Source of the DNA: Chitinophagaceae bacterium
GTDB lineage: Bacteria; Bacteroidota; Bacteroidia; Chitinophagales; Chitinophagaceae
Direction of reading: 5' to 3'
Assembly: GCA_019638475.1 (NCBI GenBank)
Contig: JAHBTR010000010.1
Location: forward strand, 1 to 37,236
Length of the DNA: 37,236 bases
Shown here: piece after piece, positions 17,436-26,138 of the stretch
Layout of the letters: each line of letters begins with the position of its first letter
How positions within the stretch are numbered: the stretch's first letter is position 1
The notes under the pieces: generated by a model
Told to the model about the DNA's origin: nothing
The model's database searches: none
Seen by the model: the letters and a program-made list of their open reading frames with translations, nothing else
Position numbers and translations under genes: made by a program

Positions 17436-17442
17436 TATCTTG
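17436..17442 (+). promoter_or_regulatory. -7-like element setting the hydroxyacyl-CoA dehydrogenase start
   Basis: TATCTTG lies 5 bases before the ATG at 17448 and inside the upstream part of the open frame, so translation must start at or after 17448 if this is the promoter. Confidence 0.45.
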
Positions 17443-17447
17443 CAGCT

Positions 17448-18296
17448 ATGAATAATGTACATACAATATGTGTTTGTGGAGCAGGTACTATGGGAAGTGG
17501 TATAGCACAAGTAGCTGCACAAGCAAATTATACCACTATTTTGTTTGATGTAAATGAAGCTATGCTTGATAAAGCCAAAATAGGTATAGAAAAAAGTTTA
17601 CAAACACTTATCGCAAAACAGAAAATAACACAAGAGCAACAAATTGCCATACTAAAGAATTTGACTTTTACCAATAATATAAATCACTGCCAAGCAGATT
17701 TGATTATTGAAGCCATTATAGAAAAGCAAGAAGCCAAAGTAAATTTATTTAATCAATTAGCAGCTATCAATAATAGCCATACCATTTTTGCAACCAACAC
17801 TTCTTCTATTAGTGTAAATGCTATTGCCAATGCTTGTAATAATACTGCTCAAATAGTTGGTATGCACTTTTTTAATCCTGCTACTATTATGAAATTAGTA
17901 GAAATAGTAAAAGCAGATACAACCAGTAATGCTGTAATAACAACATTAACCACTGTTTGCAAACAAATGAATAAAGTGGCTGTGGTTTGTAAAGATGCTC
18001 CAGGGTTTATTGTTAATCGTGTAGCAAGACACTATTATTTAGAAGCATTGAAATTAGTAGAACAAGATTTGGCTACTTATGAAAATATAGATAGCATAAT
18101 GGAAGCATCTGGTTTTAAAATGGGTCCATTTAAACTTATAGATTTAATAGGTATGGATATTAACTTTAGCGTAAGCAATATTGTTTGGGAAGCATTGGAT
18201 AAACCAGCACGTTTACAACCTTCTATTGTGCAAAAACAAAAAGTAGCAGCAGGAGAATTAGGTAGAAAAACGGGTAAAGGATTTTATTCTTACTAA
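17448..18296 (+). CDS. 3-hydroxybutyryl/3-hydroxyacyl-CoA dehydrogenase
   Basis: 282 residues, the usual length of stand-alone HBD enzymes. The NAD-binding motif GAGTMG is at 11-16 with the following SGIAQVAAQ helix. The catalytic histidine is in MHFFNPATIMKLVEIV, and the C-terminal dimer domain has KDAPGFIVNRVARHYYLEAL and GPFKLIDLIGMD. It oxidises (S)-3-hydroxyacyl-CoA or reduces acetoacetyl-CoA in fatty-acid or butanoate metabolism. The open frame starts at 17415, but the MNNVHTICVCGAGTMG start fits the family. A histidine kinase gene follows after 10 bases. Confidence 0.95.
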   Translation: MNNVHTICVCGAGTMGSGIAQVAAQANYTTILFDVNEAMLDKAKIGIEKSLQTLIAKQKITQEQQIAILKNLTFTNNINHCQADLIIEAIIEKQEAKVNLFNQLAAINNSHTIFATNTSSISVNAIANACNNTAQIVGMHFFNPATIMKLVEIVKADTTSNAVITTLTTVCKQMNKVAVVCKDAPGFIVNRVARHYYLEALKLVEQDLATYENIDSIMEASGFKMGPFKLIDLIGMDINFSVSNIVWEALDKPARLQPSIVQKQKVAAGELGRKTGKGFYSY

Positions 18297-18306
18297 AAAA
18301 ATATCT

Positions 18307-19461
18307 ATGTTATTAAGATGGTTTAATTGGCGTACTCTCTTAACATTAGCAGCAATAGTAATAATTGGTAGTAGTATTATTTACTCTAACTATTTGGCAA
18401 AAAAAATTACTGCCGATGAAAGAAGAAAAATAGAACAATGGGCTGCTGCTGTGCGTACAAATAGCAATCCTTATTTTACTGAAACACATCTTACAGGAAA
18501 AATTTTGACAGAAAATAGTATTGAAATTCCTATACTATTACTTACAGAAAAAGATAGTTTACTTGATTTTAGAAATGTAGATTCGCTAAAAGTACTTACA
18601 GATAAACATTATCTTCAAGAAAAGATTAACAGCTTCAAAAAAATTAACCAACCTATTGAATGGATAAATCCTTACGATAGTTCACAAATCAATAAAGTAT
18701 ATTATGGCGAAAGTAAATTATTACAAGAAGTTCGTTATTTCCCTATGGTGCAATTAATAGTAGCGGGATTATTTGTTTTAATAGTAGCCATAACACAATA
18801 CACCAGATTTAAGAGTACACAAAATCAGGTTTGGGTTGGTTTAGCTAAAGAAACTGCTCATCAGTTAGGCACACCAGTATCAAGTTTGCAAGGCTGGGTA
18901 GAAATGTTGAAAGAAACAGAAGGCAATGAAAAAATTGTACCAGAAATAGAAAAAGATGTACAACGATTGTTATTAATATCTGACAGGTTTGGAAAAATAG
19001 GTAGCAAACCAACTACAGAAGAAAAAAATATTATAGAGCAGATAAATTATATGATAGATTATGTGAAAAAAAGAGCAGGAGCTAAAGTAAATTTTCACTT
19101 GAATACTTACAATGAAACAGATATTCCTGTCATGATTTCACCACCATTATTTGATTGGGTTATTGAAAATTTATTAAAAAATGCTTTAGATGCTATGGAT
19201 GGTTCTGGTACTATTACTATTAATATTCAAGATGAAATTACTAAAGTAGTGGTTGATGTATCTGATACAGGAAAAGGAATTGATAAAAGAAATTTGAACA
19301 AAGTTTTTAAACCAGGGTTCTCAACCAAAAAAAGAGGATGGGGGCTTGGCTTAACATTAACCAAACGTATTATTGAACAATATCATAAAGGGCAAATATT
19401 TGTTTTAAAAAGTGAACATGGTATTGGCACTACATTTAGAATATTGTTGCCAAAGGGCTAA
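18307..19461 (+). CDS. Membrane sensor histidine kinase
   Basis: 384 residues. TM segments at about 9-30 and 146-165 enclose a periplasmic sensor part of some 115 residues of unknown fold. The H-box is LAKETAHQLGTPVSSLQGW with phospho-acceptor H185. The HATPase part shows the N-box ENLLKNALDAM (N292), G1 DTGKGID (from D320) and G2 GWGLGLTLTKRI (344-355). No receiver domain or neighbouring response regulator is visible, so the partner is elsewhere. It lies 10 bases after the dehydrogenase gene; the functional link is not evident. Confidence 0.93.
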   Translation: MLLRWFNWRTLLTLAAIVIIGSSIIYSNYLAKKITADERRKIEQWAAAVRTNSNPYFTETHLTGKILTENSIEIPILLLTEKDSLLDFRNVDSLKVLTDKHYLQEKINSFKKINQPIEWINPYDSSQINKVYYGESKLLQEVRYFPMVQLIVAGLFVLIVAITQYTRFKSTQNQVWVGLAKETAHQLGTPVSSLQGWVEMLKETEGNEKIVPEIEKDVQRLLLISDRFGKIGSKPTTEEKNIIEQINYMIDYVKKRAGAKVNFHLNTYNETDIPVMISPPLFDWVIENLLKNALDAMDGSGTITINIQDEITKVVVDVSDTGKGIDKRNLNKVFKPGFSTKKRGWGLGLTLTKRIIEQYHKGQIFVLKSEHGIGTTFRILLPKG

Positions 19462-19530
19462 AAAAAATTATTGCTTATCAATACAAACATAATTTTACAT
19501 TTCTGTTACTTTCATAATGTAGCATACACC

Positions 19531-19538
19531 TATTTTTG
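19531..19538 (+). promoter_or_regulatory. -7 promoter element of the M28 peptidase gene
   Basis: TATTTTTG matches TAnnTTTG exactly, 17 bases before the ATG at 19556. Confidence 0.5.
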
Positions 19539-19555
19539 TACAAATACTAATTACT

Positions 19556-21220
19556 ATGTATAGATGGATATTACTACTCTTACTTTTTCCTGCAATGGTT
19601 AATGCACAAAGCAAAAGAGTAAAACAAAAGAAAGAAAAACAAGCTCATGTTGCAAAAGAAAAAGCAAACCAACTATTGGAGCAAAATTTAATGCAGCATA
19701 TAAAATACTTAGCAAGTGATTCTTTAGAAGGAAGAAGAACAGGTACTAAAGGTGAAATAGCAGCTATGAATTATATAGTAAAGCAATATACTCAAATGGG
19801 TATTGAACCAAAAGGTACAAATGGTTATATACAAGAATTTGATATTGATGAAGGGAAAAAAGTAACAGACAATAGTTTTTTAATAGTAAATAATGATACA
19901 CTAATACTTAATGAAGACTATTATCCACTTGCATTTAGTAGTAATGCTATGCTTTCTACCAATGTAGCTATTGCTTTAAAAGAAAAAAGCCATCCTTGGT
20001 TTGAAGATGTAAGTGAGGCTTTAGAAGAAAATAAAAATAACCCTCATTTTGATATAGATGAATATATTAAAACACAAGCACAAGATGTTACACAAAAAGG
20101 AGCATCGGCTTTATTTGTTTACAATTCATCTGCTAATACCGATAATATTTTTTTCAATAAAAATGATAAATCTGCAGTGTTATCAATTCCTATTATTTAC
20201 TTTAAATCTTCAACTATAAAAAAATATTTTGAAGATGTTACTGTTTCAAAAAATGTGGCATTAAGTCTTACCATTAACAATAATAGCAGAAAAGCCAGAA
20301 ATGTAGTAGCGTATATTAATAACAATGCACCAACTACTATTATTATAGGGGCACATTATGACCACTTAGGTTATGGAGAAGATAGAAATGCTTTAGATGC
20401 TTTGCATGAAGTACATAATGGAGCAGATGATAATGCAAGTGGAACAGCAGCTTTAATTGAACTTGCTAAAAAATTAAAAAATACTCCTGCCAAAAACAAT
20501 AACTATTTAATCATTAATTTTAGTGCAGAGGAATTAGGTTTATTTGGAAGCAAATATTGGCTTGATAATCCAACGATTGATATAACACCAAACTATATGA
20601 TTAATATGGATATGGTAGGTCGTTATGATACTGCACACAAATTAACTATTGGTGGTTATGGCACATCGCCATTATGGAATGATGTTTTTACTTCTGTAAG
20701 CAATAAAAATTTAATCATAAAATTTGATAGCTCTGGTAGTGGACCAAGCGACCATGCAAGTTTTTACAGAGCAGGTATTCCTGTACTTTTCTTTTTTACA
20801 GGAAGCCATTCAGATTATCATAAAACTACTGACGATTGGGAAAAAATAAATTATTCGGCTCAGAAAGATATTATTAACCTTATTTACAATATTGTTCAAG
20901 TAACTGATACAAAAGGCAAATTAACATTTACCAAAACCAAAGAACCACAAGTAGGTAAAGTAAGATTTTCTGTAAGTCTTGGTGTAATACCAGATTATGG
21001 ATATACAGGTACAGGTTTAAGAATTGAAGGAACAAGCCCTGGTAAAATAGGAGAAAAAATTGGTTTGCAAACAGGCGATATTTTATTGCAACTTGGTGAA
21101 TATAAGTTTGTAGATATTAATTCATATATGACAGCATTAAGTAAATTTAAAAAAGGCGATGCAACCAAATTGCATATAAGAAGAGGAGAAACTAATATGG
21201 AATTTGATATAGTATTTTAA
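19556..21220 (+). CDS. Secreted M28 family metallopeptidase with PDZ domain
   Basis: 554 residues. A signal peptide (1-17, ending in VNAQ) exports it. The peptidase M28 metal ligands are visible: H267 and D269 in GAHYDHLG, D291 in GADDNASG, E325/E326 in SAEELGLFGS, D352 in NMDMVGR, and H422 near SHSDYHKTTDD. A PA-like insertion lies at about 110-245, with SALFVYN near 183-189, and the C-terminus (about 465-554) is a PDZ domain with YGYTGTGLRIEGTSPGK and TGDILLQLGEYKF. Such enzymes are aminopeptidases in the periplasm or outside the cell. Monocistronic, followed by the structured element at 21245-21320. Confidence 0.93.
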   Translation: MYRWILLLLLFPAMVNAQSKRVKQKKEKQAHVAKEKANQLLEQNLMQHIKYLASDSLEGRRTGTKGEIAAMNYIVKQYTQMGIEPKGTNGYIQEFDIDEGKKVTDNSFLIVNNDTLILNEDYYPLAFSSNAMLSTNVAIALKEKSHPWFEDVSEALEENKNNPHFDIDEYIKTQAQDVTQKGASALFVYNSSANTDNIFFNKNDKSAVLSIPIIYFKSSTIKKYFEDVTVSKNVALSLTINNNSRKARNVVAYINNNAPTTIIIGAHYDHLGYGEDRNALDALHEVHNGADDNASGTAALIELAKKLKNTPAKNNNYLIINFSAEELGLFGSKYWLDNPTIDITPNYMINMDMVGRYDTAHKLTIGGYGTSPLWNDVFTSVSNKNLIIKFDSSGSGPSDHASFYRAGIPVLFFFTGSHSDYHKTTDDWEKINYSAQKDIINLIYNIVQVTDTKGKLTFTKTKEPQVGKVRFSVSLGVIPDYGYTGTGLRIEGTSPGKIGEKIGLQTGDILLQLGEYKFVDINSYMTALSKFKKGDATKLHIRRGETNMEFDIVF

Positions 21221-21244
21221 TAATGAGCTATGGCTATCATTCTC

Positions 21245-21320
21245 TAATACCGAAAGCATATTTGTAATAGACAAATTTCATTGGTCTAAATTCCGAATTT
21301 TTCGGAACAACTCGGCATTA
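21245..21320. repeat. Cloverleaf-like intergenic inverted-repeat element
   Basis: In the 152-base gap after the M28 gene, TAATACCGA (21245-21253) pairs with TCGGCATTA (21312-21320) with one mismatch. Two smaller hairpins lie inside: ATTTGT/ACAAAT (21260-21276) and TTCCGAA/TTCGGAA (21291-21307) with a 3-base loop. The whole forms a three-way junction in RNA or single-stranded DNA. It may terminate the M28 transcript or be a dispersed repeat. Confidence 0.6.
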
Positions 21321-21372
21321 TACCAAAATAAATTGCTCTATTTTAAAAATCAAATTAGTATAACAATATAAT

Positions 21373-22518
21373 ATGAATATAGGTTTTGAAGCAAAGAGAG
21401 CTTTTTATAATGGCACAGGTTTAGGGCATTATAGTCGTACATTAATTAGCTCCTTAGCTACTTATTTTAGTGAGCATGAATATTATTTATTTACGCCAAA
21501 AAATACTGAGTTATTTAATACAACTACTTTTCATAATATTCATACCATAACACCTATTTCATTCCCTTCAAACTTGCTTACATCATTTTGGCGAAGTAGT
21601 TGGGTGAAAAAAGATTTGAAAAAATTAAACATTCAATTATATCATGGATTAAGCCATGAAATTCCTTTGGGTATGAAAACTACCAATATACCTTCTGTAG
21701 TTACCATGCACGATTTAATTTTTGAACGCTATCCAGAACAATATAAACCTATTGATGTAAAAATTTATAGAAAAAAATTTCAGCATGCTTGTAAATATGC
21801 TGATAAAGTTATTGCCATAAGTAAGCAGACTAAACAAGACCTTGTACAGTTTTATAAAGTGCCAGAACAAAAAATTGATATTTGTTATCAAAGTTGTAAC
21901 CCTGCATTTGCACAAAAAGTAAGTGAAGAAGAAAAACAAAATATTAAAAAGTTGTACAACTTGCCCGATGAATATTTTTTGTATGTAGGCTCAATAGTAG
22001 AAAGAAAAAATTTATTGCAAATATGCAAAGGCATACATTTATTAAAAGATACTTTACAAATTCCTTTAGTAGTAATAGGAGAGGGAGGTGATTATAAAAA
22101 AATAGTTAAAGAATATATCAACACACATCAACTACAAGATAAAATTATTTTTTTATCAGAAAAATATCATCACCCTACTTTTAAAACAGCACAAGATTTT
22201 CCTGCTATATATCAGCAAGCAGTTTGTATGATTTATCCTTCTTTTTTTGAAGGCTTTGGTATTCCAGTATTAGAAGCATTATGGAGCAATATTCCTGTTA
22301 TTACAAGCAATGCATCTTGTATGCCAGAAACAGGAGGAAATGCAGCTTACTACGTTAATCCAAATAGTGAAAAAGAAATGGCAGATGCTTTGTACAATGT
22401 ATATACAGATATTTCGCTAAGGAAAAGTATGGTTGAAAAAGGTATTGTACATGCACAACAATTTACACAACAAAAATGTGCTGCAACAGTAATGGATGTG
22501 TATAAAAAATTAATTTAA
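21373..22518 (+). CDS. GT4-type glycosyltransferase
   Basis: 381 residues with the GT-B layout of glycosyltransferase family 4. The N-terminal domain starts with NIGFEAKRAFYNGTGLGHYSRTLI, and the C-terminal domain carries YFLYVGSIVERKNLLQICKG and the E-x7-E region PSFFEGFGIPVLEALWSNIPVITSN, the site for the nucleotide-sugar donor. Family members transfer mannose or similar sugars in cell-surface or LPS biosynthesis. No other polysaccharide genes are nearby. The Sua5-type gene follows 3 bases after the stop, so they share a transcript. Confidence 0.93.
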   Translation: MNIGFEAKRAFYNGTGLGHYSRTLISSLATYFSEHEYYLFTPKNTELFNTTTFHNIHTITPISFPSNLLTSFWRSSWVKKDLKKLNIQLYHGLSHEIPLGMKTTNIPSVVTMHDLIFERYPEQYKPIDVKIYRKKFQHACKYADKVIAISKQTKQDLVQFYKVPEQKIDICYQSCNPAFAQKVSEEEKQNIKKLYNLPDEYFLYVGSIVERKNLLQICKGIHLLKDTLQIPLVVIGEGGDYKKIVKEYINTHQLQDKIIFLSEKYHHPTFKTAQDFPAIYQQAVCMIYPSFFEGFGIPVLEALWSNIPVITSNASCMPETGGNAAYYVNPNSEKEMADALYNVYTDISLRKSMVEKGIVHAQQFTQQKCAATVMDVYKKLI

Positions 22519-22521
22519 GCA

Positions 22522-23088
22522 ATGACTGATTTTAATACAGATATTGAAGCCTGTTTACATGTATTGCATAATGAAGGAACTATTTTATATCCTACAGATA
22601 CTATTTGGGGCATTGGTTGTGATGCAACAAGTAATATTGCTGTAGAAAAAATTATTCAATTAAAACAAAGACCTGCACATAAAAGTTTTGTAGTATTGGT
22701 AAGCAATGAAAAAGAATTGATGCAATATGTAGCTACATTAGACCTTGAAATTTTTAATTATTTAGATAAACAAACAAAACCTACAACAGTTATTTATCCT
22801 CATGCTATTGGTTTAGCAGACAATGTTTTAGCTGCTGATGGTTCTGTAGCTATTCGTATTTGTAAAGATGAATTTTGTAAAACACTGATTAAACGATTTA
22901 GAAAACCAATTGTTAGCACATCTGCTAATATTAGTAATGAGCTTTCGCCTATCAATTTTTATTCTATACATCAAAGCATAAAAGATGGTGTAGATTATGT
23001 AGTACAACATAGGCAAAATGATAACACACAAGCTACACCATCATCAATCATTCAATGGGTAAATGGACAAGTAAACATTATTAGATGA
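22522..23088 (+). CDS. L-threonylcarbamoyladenylate synthase (Sua5/YrdC type)
   Basis: 188 residues with the YrdC fold: LYPTDTIWGIGCDA near the start, then KIIQLKQRPAHKSFVVLVSN carrying the KxR...K ATP and carbonate-binding residues, and the STSANIS motif near the C-terminus. This enzyme makes threonylcarbamoyl-AMP for the t6A37 modification of tRNAs reading ANN codons. Length suits the YrdC/YciO form without the extra Sua5 domain. It ends 5 bases from the stop of the convergent TonB-dependent receptor. Confidence 0.93.
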   Translation: MTDFNTDIEACLHVLHNEGTILYPTDTIWGIGCDATSNIAVEKIIQLKQRPAHKSFVVLVSNEKELMQYVATLDLEIFNYLDKQTKPTTVIYPHAIGLADNVLAADGSVAIRICKDEFCKTLIKRFRKPIVSTSANISNELSPINFYSIHQSIKDGVDYVVQHRQNDNTQATPSSIIQWVNGQVNIIR

Positions 23089-23093
23089 TTACC

Positions 23094-25496
23094 CTATAAA
23101 TTTACTATCATTTTTAAACTGATATTTCTTCCCATATTATATACACCTGTTCTTCCTGATACAAGATTTTCTGGGGCATATTTTAACCTGCTTAAATGAT
23201 TTTGATAACCAATATTTGTTAGGTTATTGCCACTCAGGTACACATTAATACAATCTTTCTTTTTAAATGCTTTAAAACTTGCACCTACACCGGCACTAAA
23301 CAATGTATATGCTGCTGTTGGCGTTTCTGTTTCAAAAGCACTATACACTTTATTTTGTGCAAAATAATTATCTACATTAAATTTTATATAGCAATTAGAT
23401 ATGCTTTTGCTTACATTATTTAATTCAACTTTTAATCCACCACGATAGTGTGGAGCAGGAATAAATGGAAGATATTTAGTGCTATCAGATTGTTTGTTTT
23501 GTGTTGCCTGAACATAAGAAAATGAATTTTCTATATGCAACCAATCTAAAGGATGTGGATGAATGTCTATATAAATTTCACCTCCTACAAGTGTAGCATT
23601 GCCTGATGTATATTGAAAAGCAGGTGCTGGGTCATTTGGGTCAGGAAAAACATCATTACCATTGATGTCTTTTAATTTTTCAAGAAATGAATAATGACTA
23701 ATAAAATTTATAAATGGACTTACTTCAAAAGTAATATGCTCTGTATTCAGCAAATAGGCTAAGTCAAGCTGATGACTAAATTCTGGTTTTAAATTTTGGT
23801 TGCCTATTTCATACCTAAAAGCTCCTTCATGTTTTCCATTTGAAGCTAATTCAGCTATATTAGGTGCACGAAAACCATTTGAAAAATTAAACTTTAATGT
23901 TGCATTTTTAGAGCTTTGATAAGATAAACCAATACTACCAGATAGTCCATAATAATTTTTATTGAACTGAGCAAACTTTAATTCTGAATTTGCATCAGGA
24001 ATGGCAATAGGCTCTCCATTTCCATCTAAATACAATTCTTTGGTATGCATATTTCTATTATCAAATCTTAATCCACCTGCCAATGTAAGTTTATCTAATG
24101 TTTTTTGTGTGAAAACAAAAACGCCTATATCAAATAAACTATAATCAGGAATTAAAAATTCTTCTCCTTTATTTTTATTTGTCTGCCACATACCGCCAAT
24201 ACCTACAGATGCTTCCCATCCATTTTTTTTCTCTACATTGTAACGAATATTATAATTGATGGTACTTAATGAAAGATACAAAGCAGCTTCATTAGGGTTG
24301 GCTGCTTCTTCAAACTCTCTTCTTCTGTTTTGCTGAAATCCTATATCAGTATGAATAGTTCCTTTATTTAAAATAAATAAATTGTTTGAAGTAATACTAA
24401 AGTGATTTACTTTTTGATAAGGTGTGCCTATTGTATAACCTTTTAAATCATTCTTAGATACAGAAACTTCATTTCCTAACATATCTTCAAAAATAAAATT
24501 TCCTACACTATCTCGTTCTCCTTCTACAATGCCTAATGTAGTATTGTAAGAATTGAAAGATAAAGATGAATGACCCCATCTTTTAGTTATACCAAGTGAT
24601 AAATTTCCATTGTATTCTTTGTATCCTGAATTGTACACCTTTCCATCATATTTGTTTTGATAATTGCCTGCATATTTATTAGAAAATCTACCTAACCATT
24701 GAAATCCATTTTTGTTTCCAGCATTAGAAAGAGAGTAGCCAATTAAATTATTATTGCTTTGATAGTTTGTTAGTAATTGTGTTTTTACGGTTCCATTAAG
24801 CACTGGCTTTGGTGGCAGAAAATTTAATACCCCTGCAATACCATCAGAGCCATAAAGTAAGCTGCCAGGTCCTTTAATAATTTCTGCTCTGTCTATAGAA
24901 TATTCATCAATTTCAATTCCATGTTCATCGCCCCATTGCTGTCCTTCTTGTTTAATACCATTATTGAGTGTAATGATACGATTATATCCTAAGCCACGAA
25001 TGACAGGTTTTGAAATATTTGGTCCAGTAGATATTTGACTTATTCCAGGTATTTCTTTTAGTGCATCAATAAGATTAGTAGCACTATTTTCTCTAAAGGC
25101 AGCTTTGTCAATAGTAGCAACAATAACAGGATTTCGTTTTAATTCTGTAGCATGTGTAACGCCTGTTACTATTACTTCATTCAGTTCTTTTGCACTGGAC
25201 TCCATCAATAAGTTTAGTGTAGTATTACTAAGCAAATCTATTTTTTTAGACAATGTTTTATACCCTGTAAAGGTTATTTGCAAAAGGTAAGTACCTTTTT
25301 TAAGATTAGTAATGCTAAAGTTGCCATTAGTGTCTGATATAGTACCTATTTTAAGTTCTGGAAGATAAATGGATGCACCATTTAATGGTTTATTAGTAGT
25401 TGCATCTTTTACATTGCCCAAAATATTTAATTGAGCATAAAGGTTAGCTGTTGAAAACATTAGTACAACCAACAAAATATATTTTCTACAATTCAT
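23094..25496 (-). CDS. TonB-dependent receptor, ZnuD-like
   Basis: 800 residues with a signal peptide (1-22, ending NLYAQ), a CarboxypepD_reg-like domain (about 24-105), a plug domain (about 110-220) and a beta-barrel to the C-terminus. The plug has SKPVIRGLGYNRIITLNNG followed by QEGQQWGDEHGIEIDEYS, a segment typical of ZnuD-like receptors, and the barrel has GGEIYIDIHPHPLDWL. Zinc or another divalent metal is therefore the best guess for the substrate; it is not proven. The start at 25496 is set by the signal peptide, since the longer frame to 25631 lacks one. A hairpin (25524-25564) lies in the leader. It follows the small His/Cys-rich gene by 188 bases. Confidence 0.9.
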   Translation of the reverse strand: MNCRKYILLVVLMFSTANLYAQLNILGNVKDATTNKPLNGASIYLPELKIGTISDTNGNFSITNLKKGTYLLQITFTGYKTLSKKIDLLSNTTLNLLMESSAKELNEVIVTGVTHATELKRNPVIVATIDKAAFRENSATNLIDALKEIPGISQISTGPNISKPVIRGLGYNRIITLNNGIKQEGQQWGDEHGIEIDEYSIDRAEIIKGPGSLLYGSDGIAGVLNFLPPKPVLNGTVKTQLLTNYQSNNNLIGYSLSNAGNKNGFQWLGRFSNKYAGNYQNKYDGKVYNSGYKEYNGNLSLGITKRWGHSSLSFNSYNTTLGIVEGERDSVGNFIFEDMLGNEVSVSKNDLKGYTIGTPYQKVNHFSITSNNLFILNKGTIHTDIGFQQNRRREFEEAANPNEAALYLSLSTINYNIRYNVEKKNGWEASVGIGGMWQTNKNKGEEFLIPDYSLFDIGVFVFTQKTLDKLTLAGGLRFDNRNMHTKELYLDGNGEPIAIPDANSELKFAQFNKNYYGLSGSIGLSYQSSKNATLKFNFSNGFRAPNIAELASNGKHEGAFRYEIGNQNLKPEFSHQLDLAYLLNTEHITFEVSPFINFISHYSFLEKLKDINGNDVFPDPNDPAPAFQYTSGNATLVGGEIYIDIHPHPLDWLHIENSFSYVQATQNKQSDSTKYLPFIPAPHYRGGLKVELNNVSKSISNCYIKFNVDNYFAQNKVYSAFETETPTAAYTLFSAGVGASFKAFKKKDCINVYLSGNNLTNIGYQNHLSRLKYAPENLVSGRTGVYNMGRNISLKMIVNL

Positions 25497-25523
25497 ATTA
25501 TTTTTTTTAATCTTGAATAGATG

Positions 25524-25564
25524 ACTATTCTGTAAAGCATACAGTTCGTTCTGTACAGAATAGT
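25524..25564 (-). promoter_or_regulatory. Nested hairpin upstream of the ZnuD-like receptor
   Basis: An 11-bp perfect inverted repeat, ACTATTCTGTA (25524-25534) and TACAGAATAGT (25554-25564), can also fold as an outer 9-bp stem with an inner TACAG/CTGTA stem and a one-sided 7-base bulge. It lies 27 bases before the ATG, so it would form in the leader RNA or as DNA operator. Confidence 0.55.
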
Positions 25565-25684
25565 AAAGAGAGAATAGTGAATTGTTTATTTTGACAATAC
25601 AATACATAATAGAATACCCATCATACAACAATAATAATTGGGTAAAAGTTGTAAAGTCATTACATAAACAATACAGTAAACTGA

Positions 25685-26056
25685 TTAAGCAAAAGGAGGA
25701 CCTCTGTTAGATGTGTGAGGTAGTTCTACTGATTGTAGATTTGTATAAAGTAGAATATGTTTTTCTATAAATGCAGGAGTTAATCCTACATCAATATTTG
25801 TATCAGTAATAATTTGAGGAGATATGCTGATATGCTCACAAAGCCAACAAGTTTTATGCACTTTAGTAAAGTGTTCGTTGTGCTTGCAAGATGATGGCTC
25901 TGCATGATAATAAATTACTTTTTCACATTGTGTAGCTTGTAAAAAAGGAACAATATCATTATCGTGCTGATGGACAAGGAAAGAAGGGCTGATACCTATG
26001 AAATAAAGTAACAGCAATAAATAACCTTCAACTTTTATTTTCCTTTTATTTTTCAA
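25685..26056 (-). CDS. Small His/Cys-rich membrane-anchored protein
   Basis: 123 residues. After a charged N-terminus (MKNKRKIK) comes one hydrophobic segment (10-28), then HQHD (29-32), C44, C57, and HKTCWLCEH (68-75) with a CxxC motif, along with several more histidines. The tail is NRGPPFA. No named domain is recognised. Small proteins of this build, with a CxxC/His cluster and a Pro-Pro tail, are common just upstream of metal-linked TonB receptors in Bacteroidota, so metal binding at the outer face of the inner membrane is inferred. It has its own -7 element and an operator-like palindrome at 26080-26094. First gene of the unit with the ZnuD-like receptor. Confidence 0.75.
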   Translation of the reverse strand: MKNKRKIKVEGYLLLLLYFIGISPSFLVHQHDNDIVPFLQATQCEKVIYYHAEPSSCKHNEHFTKVHKTCWLCEHISISPQIITDTNIDVGLTPAFIEKHILLYTNLQSVELPHTSNRGPPFA

Positions 26057-26079
26057 TGAATCAATTCAAAATTTTCTAA

Positions 26080-26094
26080 TGCAACAATGTTGCA
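26080..26094. promoter_or_regulatory. Palindromic operator candidate at the start site
   Basis: TGCAACA-A-TGTTGCA, a 7-bp inverted repeat around one base, overlaps the last bases of the -7 element at 26093-26100 and the predicted start site of the 26056 gene. The position suits a repressor; a metal-responsive Fur/Zur-type regulator is inference. Confidence 0.5.
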
Positions 26095-26100
26095 AATGTA
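26093..26100 (-). promoter_or_regulatory. -7 promoter element of the second metal unit
   Basis: TACATTTG on the minus strand is a perfect TAnnTTTG, 36 bases upstream of the ATG at 26056. Confidence 0.55.
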
Positions 26101-26138
26101 ATACCTTCTTTTTATTATCTAAAAATATTTTTATAGGA

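Noticed and set aside
21245..21320. Integron attC site
   Set aside because: The paired arms suggest attC-like folding, but the GTTRRRY and RYYYAAC core ends are not seen and no integrase gene is near.
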